A stretch of 64,000 bases of DNA from Heyndrickxia vini (GCF_016772275.1 NZ_CP065425.1:4146001-4210000); one strand, 5' to 3'. Counted from the first letter of the stretch, positions 17,639 to 27,309 are shown. Numbers and translations: made by a program. Notes: generated from the letters alone by a model not told the origin.

Positions 17639-18478
17639 TTAACCAGCTCCTTCTAATTCTTCCAAAGTACGCATTAATAAACCTTTCAATACAAACTGTC
17701 GAAATTCAGCTGATCCTTGAAAATCATTTAATACAAGACTAGAAATTTGGTTCATTGCCATATTTACTCTTTCTTCATAACATACTTTCTTATTATTCAT
17801 TGCTTCTTCAACAGGGAGAGAACGAAGAGGGGCGTCACAAAGTCCACTAAAGGCAAACCGTAATTGTTCCTCCCTTTTCAAGGCTGTGACAGTGATTAGT
17901 GGATAGTCTATTTTTCCCTGCCTTGTCCTTTTAAAATGAACATATGGACTATGCAAATAGGAACCATCAATAATTATTTGCACAAGAAATTCCCCATCTT
18001 CCAGCTGTAACTTTGAATGAAAAACCTCGTGAATAGGCTTCATTTGGAAACCACTTTTCCCTGCTATAACTACTTTGCTATTCGTCAACAACACAGGCAA
18101 TATCGCCTCGCGATAGATCATTTGGCTGCAAATACTGCCACCGATTGTGATTTGATTGCGTGAAGTATGATCGGCTAAATGTCGTAAGGTTTTTGATAGC
18201 AAGGGAAAGATCTCCCACTCAACAAGTTGTGATAAAGTGACAGCCGAACCAATAATAAGCTTCTGATTTTTGTACTCTAGAACACTGCATTCGGGGATTC
18301 CCTTAATATCAATTAGGGCATTTGTTTGCATCTTATTTAAACGCAATAAACTATTAATTTCTGTTCCACCAGCGTAATAGGTGGGAGTTTTCCCTTGAGA
18401 AGAAAAACTGCCATACGCTTGCACCGCCTCAGTAATTGAATTCGATTTTACATATTCTATACTACCTACCAATGTCAT
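17639..18478 (-). CDS. Molybdenum hydroxylase FAD-binding subunit, copy 2, with IS66 inserted at its start codon
   Basis: A 279-residue FAD subunit, paralogue of the 8530 gene, with YAGGTEINSLLRLNKM and GGSICSQMIYREAILPVLL in the same positions. The start codon ATG (18478-18476) shares its first base with the 8-bp target duplication of the IS66 element. Joining the sequences across the element restores TAAGGGAG five bases before the ATG, so the original ribosome binding site now lies 2.4 kb away at about 20897-20904. At present only a GGGGG at 12 bases, inside the IS end, could serve. The coding sequence itself is intact, but expression is probably reduced or depends on IS transcription. Confidence 0.87.
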   Translation of the reverse strand: MTLVGSIEYVKSNSITEAVQAYGSFSSQGKTPTYYAGGTEINSLLRLNKMQTNALIDIKGIPECSVLEYKNQKLIIGSAVTLSQLVEWEIFPLLSKTLRHLADHTSRNQITIGGSICSQMIYREAILPVLLTNSKVVIAGKSGFQMKPIHEVFHSKLQLEDGEFLVQIIIDGSYLHSPYVHFKRTRQGKIDYPLITVTALKREEQLRFAFSGLCDAPLRSLPVEEAMNNKKVCYEERVNMAMNQISSLVLNDFQGSAEFRQFVLKGLLMRTLEELEGAG

Positions 18479-18485
18479 TCATTCT
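18478..18485. repeat. Left copy of the IS66 target-site duplication
   Basis: TTCATTCT immediately precedes the left IS end and is repeated exactly at 20889-20896. Eight base pairs is the usual length for the IS66 family. Confidence 0.93.
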
Positions 18486-18570
18486 GTAAGCCCCCATTCA
18501 AACCACGCATTTCAAACATATGGCACCACTTGGTATGATACTTATATCAATCAAAGGAGGTGCTTTTTCT

Positions 18571-18765
18571 ATGCCACAACAAAAATTAACCATCGTCCCC
18601 GTCACACTTCATACCGAAAGTAAAAAGGATTTACCACCCACTTCTCCAAAAGAATCTTTAACTAGCATTTGCACAATCAAAATGGCAAACGTTGAAATCT
18701 CCCTTCATAGCGGCGTAGATGAGTACGTAATTCGAACCATTATGAGGGAGTTGAAACATACGTGA
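18571..18765 (+). CDS. IS66 accessory protein, short TnpA-like
   Basis: A 64-residue product in the tnpA position of IS66, with the C-terminal segment typical of these proteins (VEISLHSGVDEYVIRTIMREL). The N-terminal helix-turn-helix of full-length TnpA is absent, a short variant known in Bacillus IS66 elements. AAAGGAGGTG before ATG 18571 fixes the start; the frame opens earlier at 18520 without support. The stop overlaps the GTG of tnpB by four bases, so translation is coupled. Confidence 0.8.
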   Translation: MPQQKLTIVPVTLHTESKKDLPPTSPKESLTSICTIKMANVEISLHSGVDEYVIRTIMRELKHT

Positions 18766-19115
18766 AGCACGATTATACAAATGTCAAAAACATTTACATT
18801 ATTTGTGGAAAAACCGATATGCGTAAAGGAATTGATGGCCTTGCCACACTGATTCAAGATACATTCAAACTGGATCCATACGGCGATTCCATTTTCTTAT
18901 TCTCTGGATGGAGTAAAGATCGTTACAAATGTTTATACTTTGATGGTGATGGCTTCGCCATGCTTTATAAGCGTTTGGATAACGGCAAACTACAATGGCC
19001 CAAGGATGAAAACGAAGTACGCAATCTTTCACAAAAGGAGGTTCGCTGGCTTCTAGAAGGATTATCCATTCAGCAGCCAAAAGCAATAAAATCATCACTG
19101 AAAGGGGCGTTCTAA
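18762..19115 (+). CDS. tnpB: IS66 family TnpB
   Basis: A 117-residue protein of the IS66 Orf2 (TnpB) family, required for transposition though its exact role is unclear. Conserved features are CGKTDMRKGIDGLA near the N terminus and the central IFLFSGWSKDRYKCLYFDGDGF, with a C-terminal W-P segment (LQWPKDE). GTG 18762 overlaps the tnpA stop. The frame is complete. Confidence 0.9.
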   Translation: MKHDYTNVKNIYIICGKTDMRKGIDGLATLIQDTFKLDPYGDSIFLFSGWSKDRYKCLYFDGDGFAMLYKRLDNGKLQWPKDENEVRNLSQKEVRWLLEGLSIQQPKAIKSSLKGAF

Positions 19116-19214
19116 ATCTATCAAAACATTGATTTACAGCCGTTTTTAGCTTCATTTTTTTGTCCCAAATGGTATACTATAAGTAACGAAAACGGGCGAA
19201 AAGTGGTGAGACGA

Positions 19215-20802
19215 ATGGTTAATGTTTCTTCAAATAATGGGGCACAATATGAAAAATTAATTCAGCTTCTTGAAACGCAATTGACCAATTCCAATCAACA
19301 AAACAATAGGCTTTCGGAAAAACTCGATAAGGCCTTAAAACAGAACGAGGCATTAACCGAACAAATTCGTCAATTAACCAAAGCTTTATATGGTTCTAAA
19401 TCAGAAAAATCAAAGTATCAAGTACCAGACGGTCAAGGCTCTTTATTTGAAGACGATCCGTCTTTTAACGATTCTGAGCAGACAGAAGAACAAAGCACAG
19501 AAACAGTTAGCTATACCGTTGTCCGTAAAGTATCAAAGAAAAAGAGAAACGATTCATTTAGCAACAATATTGAGATAGAAGAAATTCACCATCATCCAGC
19601 TAATACGCTATGTGATTGTTGTCTTCATCAAATGACAGAAGTAGGTACAACAATAGCACGTGAAGAAGCAAAATTCATTCCAGCTACAATGAAGCGTGTG
19701 CAACATATCGAGCATGCCTATGAGTGCACGGTGTGCAAAAAGATACCACTCAAAAACAAATCAAGCGTGGGAAAGCACCGCAAACTGCCATTCAACGTAG
19801 CATTGCAGGACCAACTGTTTTGGCTAAACTTATCTACGATAAGTTTATTCAGTACTTGCCTCTTTACCGCCAGGTGAAAGAATGGGAACGATATGGTCTA
19901 CTTACAAATGATAAGAACCTATCTAACTGGGTTATTCGCGCTGCCGAAGATTGGCTTCAACCAATTTATGATTTGATGAAGCAAGTACTAACAGCCAAGT
20001 CAGTGCTCCATGTGGACGAAACCTATGCGCAAATCATTAATCGTTCCGACGGAAAATCCGGTCAATCGAACGCTTATAACTGGGTATGTCGTAGCGTACC
20101 AAGTCAAGGTCCTATCATTGTCCTTTTCAAAAGCGCCTTATCTAGAAGTCGAGCTGTATTAGAAGATTTGATAGCCGGGTTCAAAGGAACGGTGATTTGC
20201 GATGGCTATTCAGCTTACGGTCATTTACCTGACGTGCAGTTCGCCAACTGCTGGGCGCACACGAGGCGTTATTGGTTAAAAGCTGATAGTAAAAACGGGC
20301 GAATAGGCGTCGATTACTGCGACCGGTTGTATCAGATTGAGCGTAAAATTAAACACCTTTCGCCAGAAGAGCGCCAACAAATAAGACAAGAAAAATCGAA
20401 GCCCATCGTAGATGAATTTTTCGCTTGGATTGATCGCTCACCGTTCTTCGGTAAAAATGCGTTGGCGAAAGCAGCTGAATATACGTTGAGCCGAGCAGAA
20501 GGATTAAAAGCATTTCTTGATGATACCATTTAGAAATCGATAATAATCTTGCTGAAAATGCGATTCGTCCCAACGTAATCGGTCGCAAAAATTGGCTGTT
20601 CTCTGTAAGCGAAGCAGGTGCAAAAGCGAACGCTATTTGTCTAAGTTTAGCTGAAACAGTAAAAGCAAATGGTATCGATTTTTATCAATATTTAGTCAAG
20701 CTACTAACAGAGCTGCCAACTTTACCAATTCACCAGCAGTCGGATCTTTTACATAACTACATGCCTTGGTCAGAAAATATCCAAGCCACATGTGCAAAAT
20801 AG
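19215..20802 (+). pseudogene. tnpC: IS66 transposase (TnpC), broken by two frameshifts
   Basis: Three reading frames together cover a full IS66 transposase. Frame 1 (from 19215, after GTGGTGAG) holds the coiled coil, the KALYGSKSEKS segment and the zinc-binding CDCC and CTVC pairs. At the five-A run 19737-19741 it must shift by one base to enter a second frame with the DDE catalytic core (VLHVDETYAQI, VICDGYSAYGHL). That frame meets TAG at 20531-20533. A second one-base shift near 20527-20533 restores the C-terminal part (LEIDNNLAENAIRP with the catalytic Glu, then GRKNWLF) to the stop at 20802. Each break is explained by a single lost base. Active enzyme from this copy is unlikely. Confidence 0.88.
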
Positions 20803-20888
20803 CCAACTATCCGAAAAAAATATCAGATGGCTGGCTATTCGTTGTGCGTACCGTAAAGGTGCGCTATTTTTTTATATTTCGGGCTTAC

Positions 20889-20896
20889 TTCATTCT
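20889..20896. repeat. Right copy of the IS66 target-site duplication
   Basis: TTCATTCT, identical to 18478-18485. The bases directly after it (CCCTTA) carry the complement of the lost ribosome binding site of the copy-2 FAD gene. Confidence 0.93.
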
Positions 20897-21038
20897 CCCT
20901 TATTTTAATTAAATATAAACAATAAGATTTGACCGACGGTTTATCCATTTTAGGGTTTCCTTTCTCTTATTTTGATATACTCTATTGAAATAGAGAATTC
21001 TCAATAGTCTTGCTAAGTTCATTAGACAGATGCTTTGG

Positions 21039-22055
21039 TTAAAGGATCTGATAGGTCTTTTCAGGATTAGAATTTGATTTATGTATAAACTGTTCTGTCA
21101 ACTGAAATAAAGTAACATGATAACGATGTAATTGCTGTTCTGTTGATAAAGAGATTCGAAGAAGAGGATCCTTTGAAAAAGAATGCCTTTTTTCCAAGTC
21201 AGCTACTTTCTTACTGAATCGTTTCATCTGATCCGACCACATCACTTTATCATTTTCTTTCATCGTTCCCGAGGAACCCCAATCTTTAAATGTTTCTGCT
21301 ACTTCTAATAGATAGATATAGCACTTGCTTATTTGCTTTGTTTTTTGATAAATTTCTTTTAAATTTGTCTTTTTCTTCACACAGAAAGGAAAGTAACCAA
21401 AAGTATTAGACGTCTTTTTTAAGTCCTTTTTCATTTGTTGTATCTCCTGTAAAGATTTCTTTAATTGTTTTTCATACTCGTTACCTTTGACAGGATCACA
21501 TCCACCTAAAATCCATAGGGAAAGTTCAGAATACACGGAAGACAATTGAATGCTGTACTCGTTAAATGCAGAGGTAGCCCTCTTCACAAAAATTGAAGGG
21601 AATATATATACATTTACTATTATTGCTATTACTGCACCGATTAACATATCTTTGATTCGATCCAAGGCATAATGCTGAGACTTCTGCTCAAATACAAATA
21701 CAAGCAAAATTGTTAAGGCCACTTGCTCGATAGCTGCCATATCTAACTTAAACCACTTTGCAATAAACCCCCCACTTAAAATTAGTATTCCTAAAGTGAA
21801 TCCATTTATCGGAATAGTGGAAGCCACTAGAATAACGAGAACAATTCCGAACACGGTTCCAATAAAACGATAAAAGGCAAAAAAAACGGTTTGATCAAGT
21901 AATGGTTTCAAACATAGGATTACCGTTAAAGGGGCTAGATAGGGGTGGTATGAACCCGTTATCTTTGCCATCTCCCATGACAAAGCCGAGGCAATTGCCA
22001 TTTTCCAAATGACAAGTGATTTATTTTCAAAAATTGGCCTATCATTCTTTTTCAT
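21039..22055 (-). CDS. FUSC / aromatic acid exporter-like membrane protein
   Basis: About 338 residues. The N-terminal ~150 hold five or six hydrophobic helices (starting near IWKMAIASALSWEMAKITGSYHPYLAPL), matching the DUF939/FUSC group of putative aromatic-acid or small-molecule exporters. The C-terminal half is a cytoplasmic helical domain rich in Lys. AAGGAAGG before ATG 22055 is a better start than 22073. The gene ends 142 bp beyond the IS66 target site, on the same strand as the hydroxylase genes, and before the insertion may have been their upstream neighbour. The substrate is unknown. Confidence 0.7.
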   Translation of the reverse strand: MKKNDRPIFENKSLVIWKMAIASALSWEMAKITGSYHPYLAPLTVILCLKPLLDQTVFFAFYRFIGTVFGIVLVILVASTIPINGFTLGILILSGGFIAKWFKLDMAAIEQVALTILLVFVFEQKSQHYALDRIKDMLIGAVIAIIVNVYIFPSIFVKRATSAFNEYSIQLSSVYSELSLWILGGCDPVKGNEYEKQLKKSLQEIQQMKKDLKKTSNTFGYFPFCVKKKTNLKEIYQKTKQISKCYIYLLEVAETFKDWGSSGTMKENDKVMWSDQMKRFSKKVADLEKRHSFSKDPLLRISLSTEQQLHRYHVTLFQLTEQFIHKSNSNPEKTYQIL

Positions 22056-22442
22056 GTATGATCCTTCCTTCATTTCATTCCTAAGACCTATTTTTCATTC
22101 TTTCTAAAACTTTTATACAAAAGACATCCTATACAGGGTAAATTTGGATTAACTATTAAGGATATTTTCGTGAACGGGGATTTGTTTTAAGTGCTATTTA
22201 CTCTTTACTCACTTATGCAAAAATATGCGTTTCCTTACATACCTTTGAAGATGAATAAAAAACACTTCCCCGTTCATACTGTAATTAGAAAAGATTCTGG
22301 GAATAAGAGGGGAAATAGTCCTAATTGATTTCCTAGTCAAAAGGTTTCTTTTCCCAAAAATAGATTGCACTTATTTTGACTAATAACCATAAAAAAATTT
22401 GACTTATTTACGCATAAATAAGGATATGAAAGAGGGACATGT
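22056..22442. other. Non-coding intergenic region between FUSC-like and doxX genes
   Basis: AT-rich, with no credible ORF. The notable element is a perfect inverted repeat CTTATTTA-CGCA-TAAATAAG (22403-22422), directly after TTGACT (22399-22404), which could be the -35 of doxX. A second TTGAC lies at 22376. I see nothing else. Confidence 0.5.
22403..22422. promoter_or_regulatory. Candidate operator upstream of doxX
   Basis: An 8-bp perfect inverted repeat with a 4-base centre, 20 bases upstream of the doxX start and overlapping the probable promoter. This suggests repression by an unlinked regulator. Confidence 0.5.
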
Positions 22443-22841
22443 ATGGCTGATATCGGATTACTTATCATTCGTCTTGTTATTGGATTAACTTTTGTTGGTC
22501 ATGGCACACAAAAATTATTTGGCTGGTTTGGCGGAACAGGAATTAGTAAAACCGGTGAATGGCTCGAATCAATTGGAATCAAACCCGGCGGCACCATTTG
22601 GGCTATTTTAGCGGGGCTGTTTGAGTTAGTCGGAGGAATACTTTTTGCTGCGGGTGTATTTACACCAATCGGTGCCGGACTCATTGTCATCATCATGATT
22701 GATGCAATTCTGTCTGTACATGGACGAAATGGATATTGGTTGACGAATAACGGTTTTGAATATAATTTCGTATTGATTGCGGTTGTAATTGGCGTAGCTA
22801 TGATTGGACCTGGTGAATATGTACTTATACAAAATCTATAA
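22443..22841 (+). CDS. DoxX family membrane protein
   Basis: A 132-residue protein with four predicted TM helices: [40 protein letters not shown], a third around [14 protein letters not shown] and a last at [14 protein letters not shown]. This is the DoxX/CatD layout; members are linked to quinone, thiol or redox stress and often sit with dioxygenases. AGAGGG precedes ATG 22443. It is monocistronic with a very strong terminator and a palindromic operator candidate, so it is probably induced by a specific stress. Confidence 0.82.
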   Translation: MADIGLLIIRLVIGLTFVGHGTQKLFGWFGGTGISKTGEWLESIGIKPGGTIWAILAGLFELVGGILFAAGVFTPIGAGLIVIIMIDAILSVHGRNGYWLTNNGFEYNFVLIAVVIGVAMIGPGEYVLIQNL

Positions 22842-22843
22842 TT

Positions 22844-22885
22844 GAAAACAGTAAAGGCGCCTAAATAGGCGCCTTTACTGTTTTC
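22844..22885. terminator. Strong terminator after doxX
   Basis: Two 20-base arms pair perfectly around AA (core AGGCGCCTA/TAGGCGCCT), flanked by GAAAAC and GTTTTC. Confidence 0.85.
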
Positions 22886-23037
22886 AATAAGTTACTTTAT
22901 TTGATTTAACCTGATCGTATGATGAACAGCAACAATTATTCATCCTTTTTTATGAATTATCATATTTTTCTATTTCCCTAATATATGTATAGAGTTACAA
23001 TGGACTTTGTAAATTATTTTAGAGTAGGAGAATCCCA

Positions 23038-24411
23038 TTGAATGCTGAAAAAAAGGAATTTCAAGAGCAGAGCCTTTTTAATATATCTTGGCCACTTTTA
23101 ATCGAACTGACGTTGCACATGGGAATGGGGATTATGGCTACATTGATGCTTAGTCACTATTCTGATGATGCTGCATCTGGTGTCGGGGTGGCTAACCAAT
23201 TACTAAATATATTTATATTAGTATTCACCGTTACATCAATTGGAGCTACAGTTTTAATCAGTCAAAATATTGGTGCAAAGCAATTTAAAAAAGCAAGACA
23301 GCTTTCTCGCTCCGTTTTTGGTTTAAATTTTTGGTTCGGATTAATTATCGCCGTTATTGTATTTTTATTTGGGGATCATTTACTTCGACTTTTTGATATT
23401 CACGGAAAAGTATTTGATTACGGACTTATTTTTGTTCGAATATGTGGGGCATCGCTTTTTCTTGAATCATTGTCCCTAGCTTTAAGTGCAGTACTTCGAA
23501 GCCATGGATATACAAAGGAATCTATGATCGTCACTGTAATTATGGATTTAATTAGTATTGGAGGCAATATTCTCGCCACTACCGGAATATTAGGACTTCC
23601 AATTACAGGTGTAATCGGGGTCTCTTGGGCAATGGTTGCCGCACGAATTTTCGCCGTTGTGGCACTTATTTATTTTGTTTATAAAAGACTTTCATTAAAA
23701 TTGACGGTGAATGATGTATTTCATGCAAAGAAAGAAGACGTAAAGGGCCTTCTTGCAATAGGAATACCCTCCGCGGGAGAAAATTTGTCTTATCAATTAT
23801 CACAGTTAGTTATTACCGGGTTTGTCGTTGCTATTGGAACTTCGGCTCTTGCTTCGCGAATCTATTTATTAAATCTTTCTATGATCTGTTATTTGTTTAC
23901 ATTAGCTATCGCGCAAGGGACACAGTTATTGGTTGCCCGTTATATTGGTGGCAAGCAGTATGAACGTGCGCTTCGAAGAGGCATTAAAACGTTAAAAGTG
24001 GCGATGTGTGCATCCTTTATTGCTTCCCTTCTATTAGCACTAGTTGGTTCGCCAGTATTGAAGCTCTTTACCGACAATCAGGAAATAATCGCAATCGGAC
24101 TTCCTGTACTATGGGCGATTGTCGTTGTTGAGCCTGGAAGAGCAATGAATATCGTTCTAATGAATTCATTGAAATCTGCCGGGGATGTTCGTTTTCCTGT
24201 TATTATCGGAATCATTTCTATGTGGGGAGTGGCCGTTGTACTAAGCTACTTACTTGGAGTGCATTTCGAGCTTGGCCTATTAGGTATTTGGATTGCGCAA
24301 GGGGCAGACGAATGGTTTAGGGGAAGTTTCGCCTTAAGAAGATGGATGACTAAGCCTTGGGAACGGAAGGCATTAAAGATTCGTACGGAAATGGCAAAAG
24401 CTTCGTCATAA
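23038..24411 (+). CDS. MATE-family efflux protein
   Basis: A 457-residue protein with twelve predicted TM helices in two six-helix halves, typical of the multidrug and toxic compound extrusion family (sodium or proton antiport). Supporting features include the conserved N-terminal WPLLIELTLHMGMGI segment and a matching start of the second half (GIPSAGENLSYQLSQLV). TTG 23038 has AGGAG seven bases upstream. The C terminus is basic and cytoplasmic. It is monocistronic, with a shared terminator facing the chemoreceptor-like gene. The substrate cannot be inferred. Confidence 0.88.
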   Translation: MNAEKKEFQEQSLFNISWPLLIELTLHMGMGIMATLMLSHYSDDAASGVGVANQLLNIFILVFTVTSIGATVLISQNIGAKQFKKARQLSRSVFGLNFWFGLIIAVIVFLFGDHLLRLFDIHGKVFDYGLIFVRICGASLFLESLSLALSAVLRSHGYTKESMIVTVIMDLISIGGNILATTGILGLPITGVIGVSWAMVAARIFAVVALIYFVYKRLSLKLTVNDVFHAKKEDVKGLLAIGIPSAGENLSYQLSQLVITGFVVAIGTSALASRIYLLNLSMICYLFTLAIAQGTQLLVARYIGGKQYERALRRGIKTLKVAMCASFIASLLLALVGSPVLKLFTDNQEIIAIGLPVLWAIVVVEPGRAMNIVLMNSLKSAGDVRFPVIIGIISMWGVAVVLSYLLGVHFELGLLGIWIAQGADEWFRGSFALRRWMTKPWERKALKIRTEMAKASS

Positions 24412-24450
24412 TAAACGAGTTTACTAGTACCTTTACAGCATTAAAACAGC

Positions 24451-24488
24451 AAAAGTTTAAGAAAGGACTCCTTTCTTAAACTTTTTTT
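24451..24488. terminator. Bidirectional terminator between MATE and chemoreceptor genes
   Basis: AAAAGTTTAAGAAAGG (24451-24466) and CCTTTCTTAAACTTTT (24470-24485) pair perfectly, with A and T tracts on both sides. Confidence 0.88.
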
Positions 24489-25741
24489 TACACATTAAAT
24501 TTTTTTGTTAGTTTCTGTAATTCTTCAGCCATTTTAGCCAAGGCGAAAGTGGATGAAGTAATTTCCTCCATTGAAGCTAATTGCTGTTCAGTAGCAGCAG
24601 ACACGGTTTGCGTTCCTGCTGCATTTGTTTCAGAAACACTGGTGATCTGTTCAATCGAACGTACCACATGAGTAACCCCCGTTGTCATCTGTTCAGAAGC
24701 AACCGACACTTCTTGAATCTGTTTAGTGACTGTTTGTACCGATTCTTGAATCATATGAAAAGCTTCCCCGGCAAAATGGACAACATTAATTCCATCAGAT
24801 ACTTCTTTTGTCGCCCTTTCCATTGATGTAACTGCCTTTGAAGTTTCTATTTGGATTGTTTGAATAAGATCTGTTATCTGCTTGGACGATAACGCTGATT
24901 GTTCCGCCAATTTTCGCACCTCATCCGCTACCACGGCAAATCCTTTTCCGTGTTCACCTGCTCGAGCCGCTTCAATTGCTGCGTTAAGGGCGAGAAGATT
25001 TGTTTGATCAGCAATTCCTGTAATCACCTTTACGATTTGACCAATCTCCTCGGAACGCTCTCCTAATTCTTGAATGACATCCGAAAGTCCATTAACTGTT
25101 TCGTGAATAGAGTTCATCTGGGTTACTGCATTTTGAATTTTTTCGTTTCCCCGACCTGCCACATTCAATGTCTCAATAACTGAAGAAGAAACACTTTGAG
25201 CATTTGATGTAATCTGTTCTGCACCTGCAGACATTTTTGCGACAATTTCAGAGCTTTCCTCTACACTTTGTACTTGCTTTTCCGATCCAGCAGCTACTTC
25301 TTGTATAGTTATTGATACCTGTTTTGTTGCCGTTGTAGTTTGCCCGGCTTTTGTAGATAATTCTTCCGATAAAGATGCCACCTGGAAGGCCGTTTCATTT
25401 ACCTTCTTAATAATTGATTCCCATGTTTCAGTCATTTCATTGAGTGACTGGGCAATTCCCTTTAACATTCCCGCTTTAGAAAGCTCCGTTCTGGAATCCA
25501 ATTGGCCATTCGTTAGCTGATGGATGTGTTCAACAATTATTTTAATAGGGGCAATGAACCTTTTATGATTAAGAAAGGCAGATAACGTCCCAAGAATTAT
25601 TCCACATATAACAGCTCCTATCATCGTCATAAGGCTGGCATCAAAGGAAAGATGATTAAAGAGACATACCCCAAGAACAATTAAAAACACACCTGGTATT
25701 ACAACTATTAATGTTCGAATAATATACTGCAACAGCGACAT
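24488..25741 (-). CDS. Methyl-accepting chemotaxis-like protein without extracellular sensor
   Basis: A 417-residue protein. Two TM helices near residues 8-28 and 36-57 are joined by a very short loop, so no extracellular ligand domain exists. A HAMP-like segment follows, then a long coiled-coil signalling domain. The hairpin tip carries the CheA/CheW contact ([20 protein letters not shown]) followed by [20 protein letters not shown]. It should sense membrane or cytoplasmic state. ATG 25741 is preceded by AAGGGGAG. A catabolite-response-like box lies 25 bases upstream. Confidence 0.88.
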   Translation of the reverse strand: MSLLQYIIRTLIVVIPGVFLIVLGVCLFNHLSFDASLMTMIGAVICGIILGTLSAFLNHKRFIAPIKIIVEHIHQLTNGQLDSRTELSKAGMLKGIAQSLNEMTETWESIIKKVNETAFQVASLSEELSTKAGQTTTATKQVSITIQEVAAGSEKQVQSVEESSEIVAKMSAGAEQITSNAQSVSSSVIETLNVAGRGNEKIQNAVTQMNSIHETVNGLSDVIQELGERSEEIGQIVKVITGIADQTNLLALNAAIEAARAGEHGKGFAVVADEVRKLAEQSALSSKQITDLIQTIQIETSKAVTSMERATKEVSDGINVVHFAGEAFHMIQESVQTVTKQIQEVSVASEQMTTGVTHVVRSIEQITSVSETNAAGTQTVSAATEQQLASMEEITSSTFALAKMAEELQKLTKKFNV

Positions 25742-25765
25742 TCCATTCTCCCCTTGAACATGTAA

Positions 25766-25779
25766 TGAAAACGCTTACT
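25766..25779. promoter_or_regulatory. cre-like site (CcpA) before the chemoreceptor gene
   Basis: TGAAAACGCTTACT matches the cre consensus TGWAANCGNTNWCA at all but the last base. It lies between promoter region and start of the minus-strand gene. Confidence 0.4.
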
Positions 25780-25951
25780 GAATTTTTTTATCTTAAACGA
25801 TTAATTATTTCACCAATAGGAAAAAAGTAACTATTTTACTATAAATATAGACTAGATTACCTATAATTACAATATCTTAATTTTTTGTACATTTAAAAAT
25901 TGATATTTTCCTTCTTGCATTTGCGAAAAAACTGGAATTGTACCTTATATA

Positions 25952-25979
25952 TTGGTTCATGCTAAAATAAAAATATTAT
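25952..25979 (+). promoter_or_regulatory. Possible pepT promoter
   Basis: TTGGTT (25952), 16 bases, TATTAT (25974), ending 22 bases before the start codon of pepT. Confidence 0.4.
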
Positions 25980-26001
25980 GATAATAGGGAGTTGAAGAAA
26001 G

Positions 26002-27234
26002 ATGAAAGACGAGATCATTAAAAGATTTACTTCATATGTAAAAGTAGATACACAATCAAACGAAGAAAGTGAAACATGTCCTTCTACATCTGGACAATGG
26101 ACACTTCTTCATATGCTCGTTGAAGAACTAAAAGAGATCGGAATGGAAGAAGTAACGATTGATGAAAATGGCTATGTAATGGCAACTCTTCCTTCTAACA
26201 CGGAAAAGCAAGTTCCTACGATTGGATTTTTAGCACATGTGGATACAGCAACGGATTTTACTGGTAAAAATGTAAAGCCCGGGTTAGTTGGAAATTACAA
26301 TGGGGAGGATATTGTTTTAAACGATTCATTACATATTGTCTTATCTCCTAATAATTTTCCTAATCTAGCTAATTACAAAGGGCATACACTAATTACAACT
26401 GATGGCACCACCCTTCTCGGTGCGGATAATAAAGCAGGAGTTGCTGAAATAATGACAGCAATGGCTTATTTAATTCAACACCCAGAAATCAAACATGGAA
26501 AAGTGCGAGTAGCCTTTACACCAGATGAAGAGATTGGAAGAGGGCCACATAAATTTGATGTGCCCGCATTCAATGCAAGTTATGCGTATACCGTAGATGG
26601 AGGACCGTTAGGAGAACTAGAATATGAAAGCTTTAATGCTGCGGGGGCAAAAGTTACAATACACGGAAACAATATTCATCCTGGATCTGCTAAAGACAAA
26701 ATGATTAACTCTCTTAAAATTGCCATGGAGTTACAAGATATGCTTCCACAAGAGGAGGCACCTGAACATACAGAAGGATATGATGGCTTTTATCATTTAC
26801 TTTCTATGACTGGCGATGTAGAACTAACAAAGATGAACTATATCATTAGGGATCATGATAGAGAAAAGTTCAATGCAAAAAAGGCTAATTTAGAACGAAT
26901 CGTTCATGACCTTCAAAAGAAATATGGAGAAAAGAACGTCACTCTAGAAATGAATGATCAATATTATAATATGAAAGATAAAATTGAACCCGTTAAGCAT
27001 ATTGTCGATATCGCATATGATGCAATGAAACGCTTAGATATCGAGCCCATTGTTTCACCTATTCGTGGTGGTACAGACGGCTCTCAATTATCCTACATGG
27101 GGCTTCCAACACCAAATATATTTACGGGTGGGGAAAACTTCCACGGTAAATTCGAATTCATCTCGGTGGACAACATGATTAAAGCAACAGAAGTAATCGT
27201 TGAAATCACTAAAATGTTTGAAGAAAAGGCATAA
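26002..27234 (+). CDS. pepT: Peptidase T (tripeptide aminopeptidase)
   Basis: A 410-residue cytoplasmic zinc peptidase of the M20B family that removes the N-terminal residue from tripeptides. Metal and catalytic residues are visible: [10 protein letters not shown] (His and catalytic Asp), [10 protein letters not shown] (bridging Asp), DEEIGRGP (catalytic Glu plus Glu ligand), TVDGG (Asp), and a late His in [10 protein letters not shown]. Length equals the usual 410. GGGAG precedes ATG 26002. The dimerisation (lid) domain lies in the middle third. It is monocistronic and bounded by a hairpin repeat. Confidence 0.95.
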   Translation: MKDEIIKRFTSYVKVDTQSNEESETCPSTSGQWTLLHMLVEELKEIGMEEVTIDENGYVMATLPSNTEKQVPTIGFLAHVDTATDFTGKNVKPGLVGNYNGEDIVLNDSLHIVLSPNNFPNLANYKGHTLITTDGTTLLGADNKAGVAEIMTAMAYLIQHPEIKHGKVRVAFTPDEEIGRGPHKFDVPAFNASYAYTVDGGPLGELEYESFNAAGAKVTIHGNNIHPGSAKDKMINSLKIAMELQDMLPQEEAPEHTEGYDGFYHLLSMTGDVELTKMNYIIRDHDREKFNAKKANLERIVHDLQKKYGEKNVTLEMNDQYYNMKDKIEPVKHIVDIAYDAMKRLDIEPIVSPIRGGTDGSQLSYMGLPTPNIFTGGENFHGKFEFISVDNMIKATEVIVEITKMFEEKA

Positions 27235-27240
27235 CTCTAT

Positions 27241-27300
27241 AAAAAGGTGTCAGGCACCATCTGTGTACATTTGTCCACAAGAGGTGCCTGACACCTTTTT
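27241..27300. repeat. Dispersed hairpin repeat acting as bidirectional terminator
   Basis: AAAAAGGTGTCAGGCACC (27241-27258) and its exact complement (27283-27300) form an 18-bp perfect stem around a 24-base loop that contains ACATTTGTCCACA. It lies between two convergent genes. The same architecture recurs at 31463-31522. Confidence 0.85.
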
Positions 27301-27309
27301 GGGTATTTT

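Larger units (their letters stand above)
18486..20888 (+). mobile_element. IS66-family insertion sequence, 2403 bp, complete ends and target duplication
   Basis: The terminal inverted repeats begin GTAAGCCC (18486-18493) and end GGGCTTAC (20881-20888), the GTAA start being typical of IS66. The element is flanked by the perfect 8-bp duplication TTCATTCT. Inside are the three standard genes in order: a short tnpA-like gene, tnpB and a large tnpC, the last broken by two frameshifts. Intact duplications with a damaged transposase suggest either recent insertion followed by decay, or movement of a defective copy by enzyme from elsewhere. It is inserted at the start codon of the copy-2 FAD subunit gene. 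Confidence 0.93.

Noticed and set aside
19737-19741. Programmed -1 frameshifting in the IS66 transposase
   Set aside because: The sequence C-AAA-AAG is not a full canonical slippery heptamer and a second frameshift with an early stop follows; a pseudogene explains both more simply.
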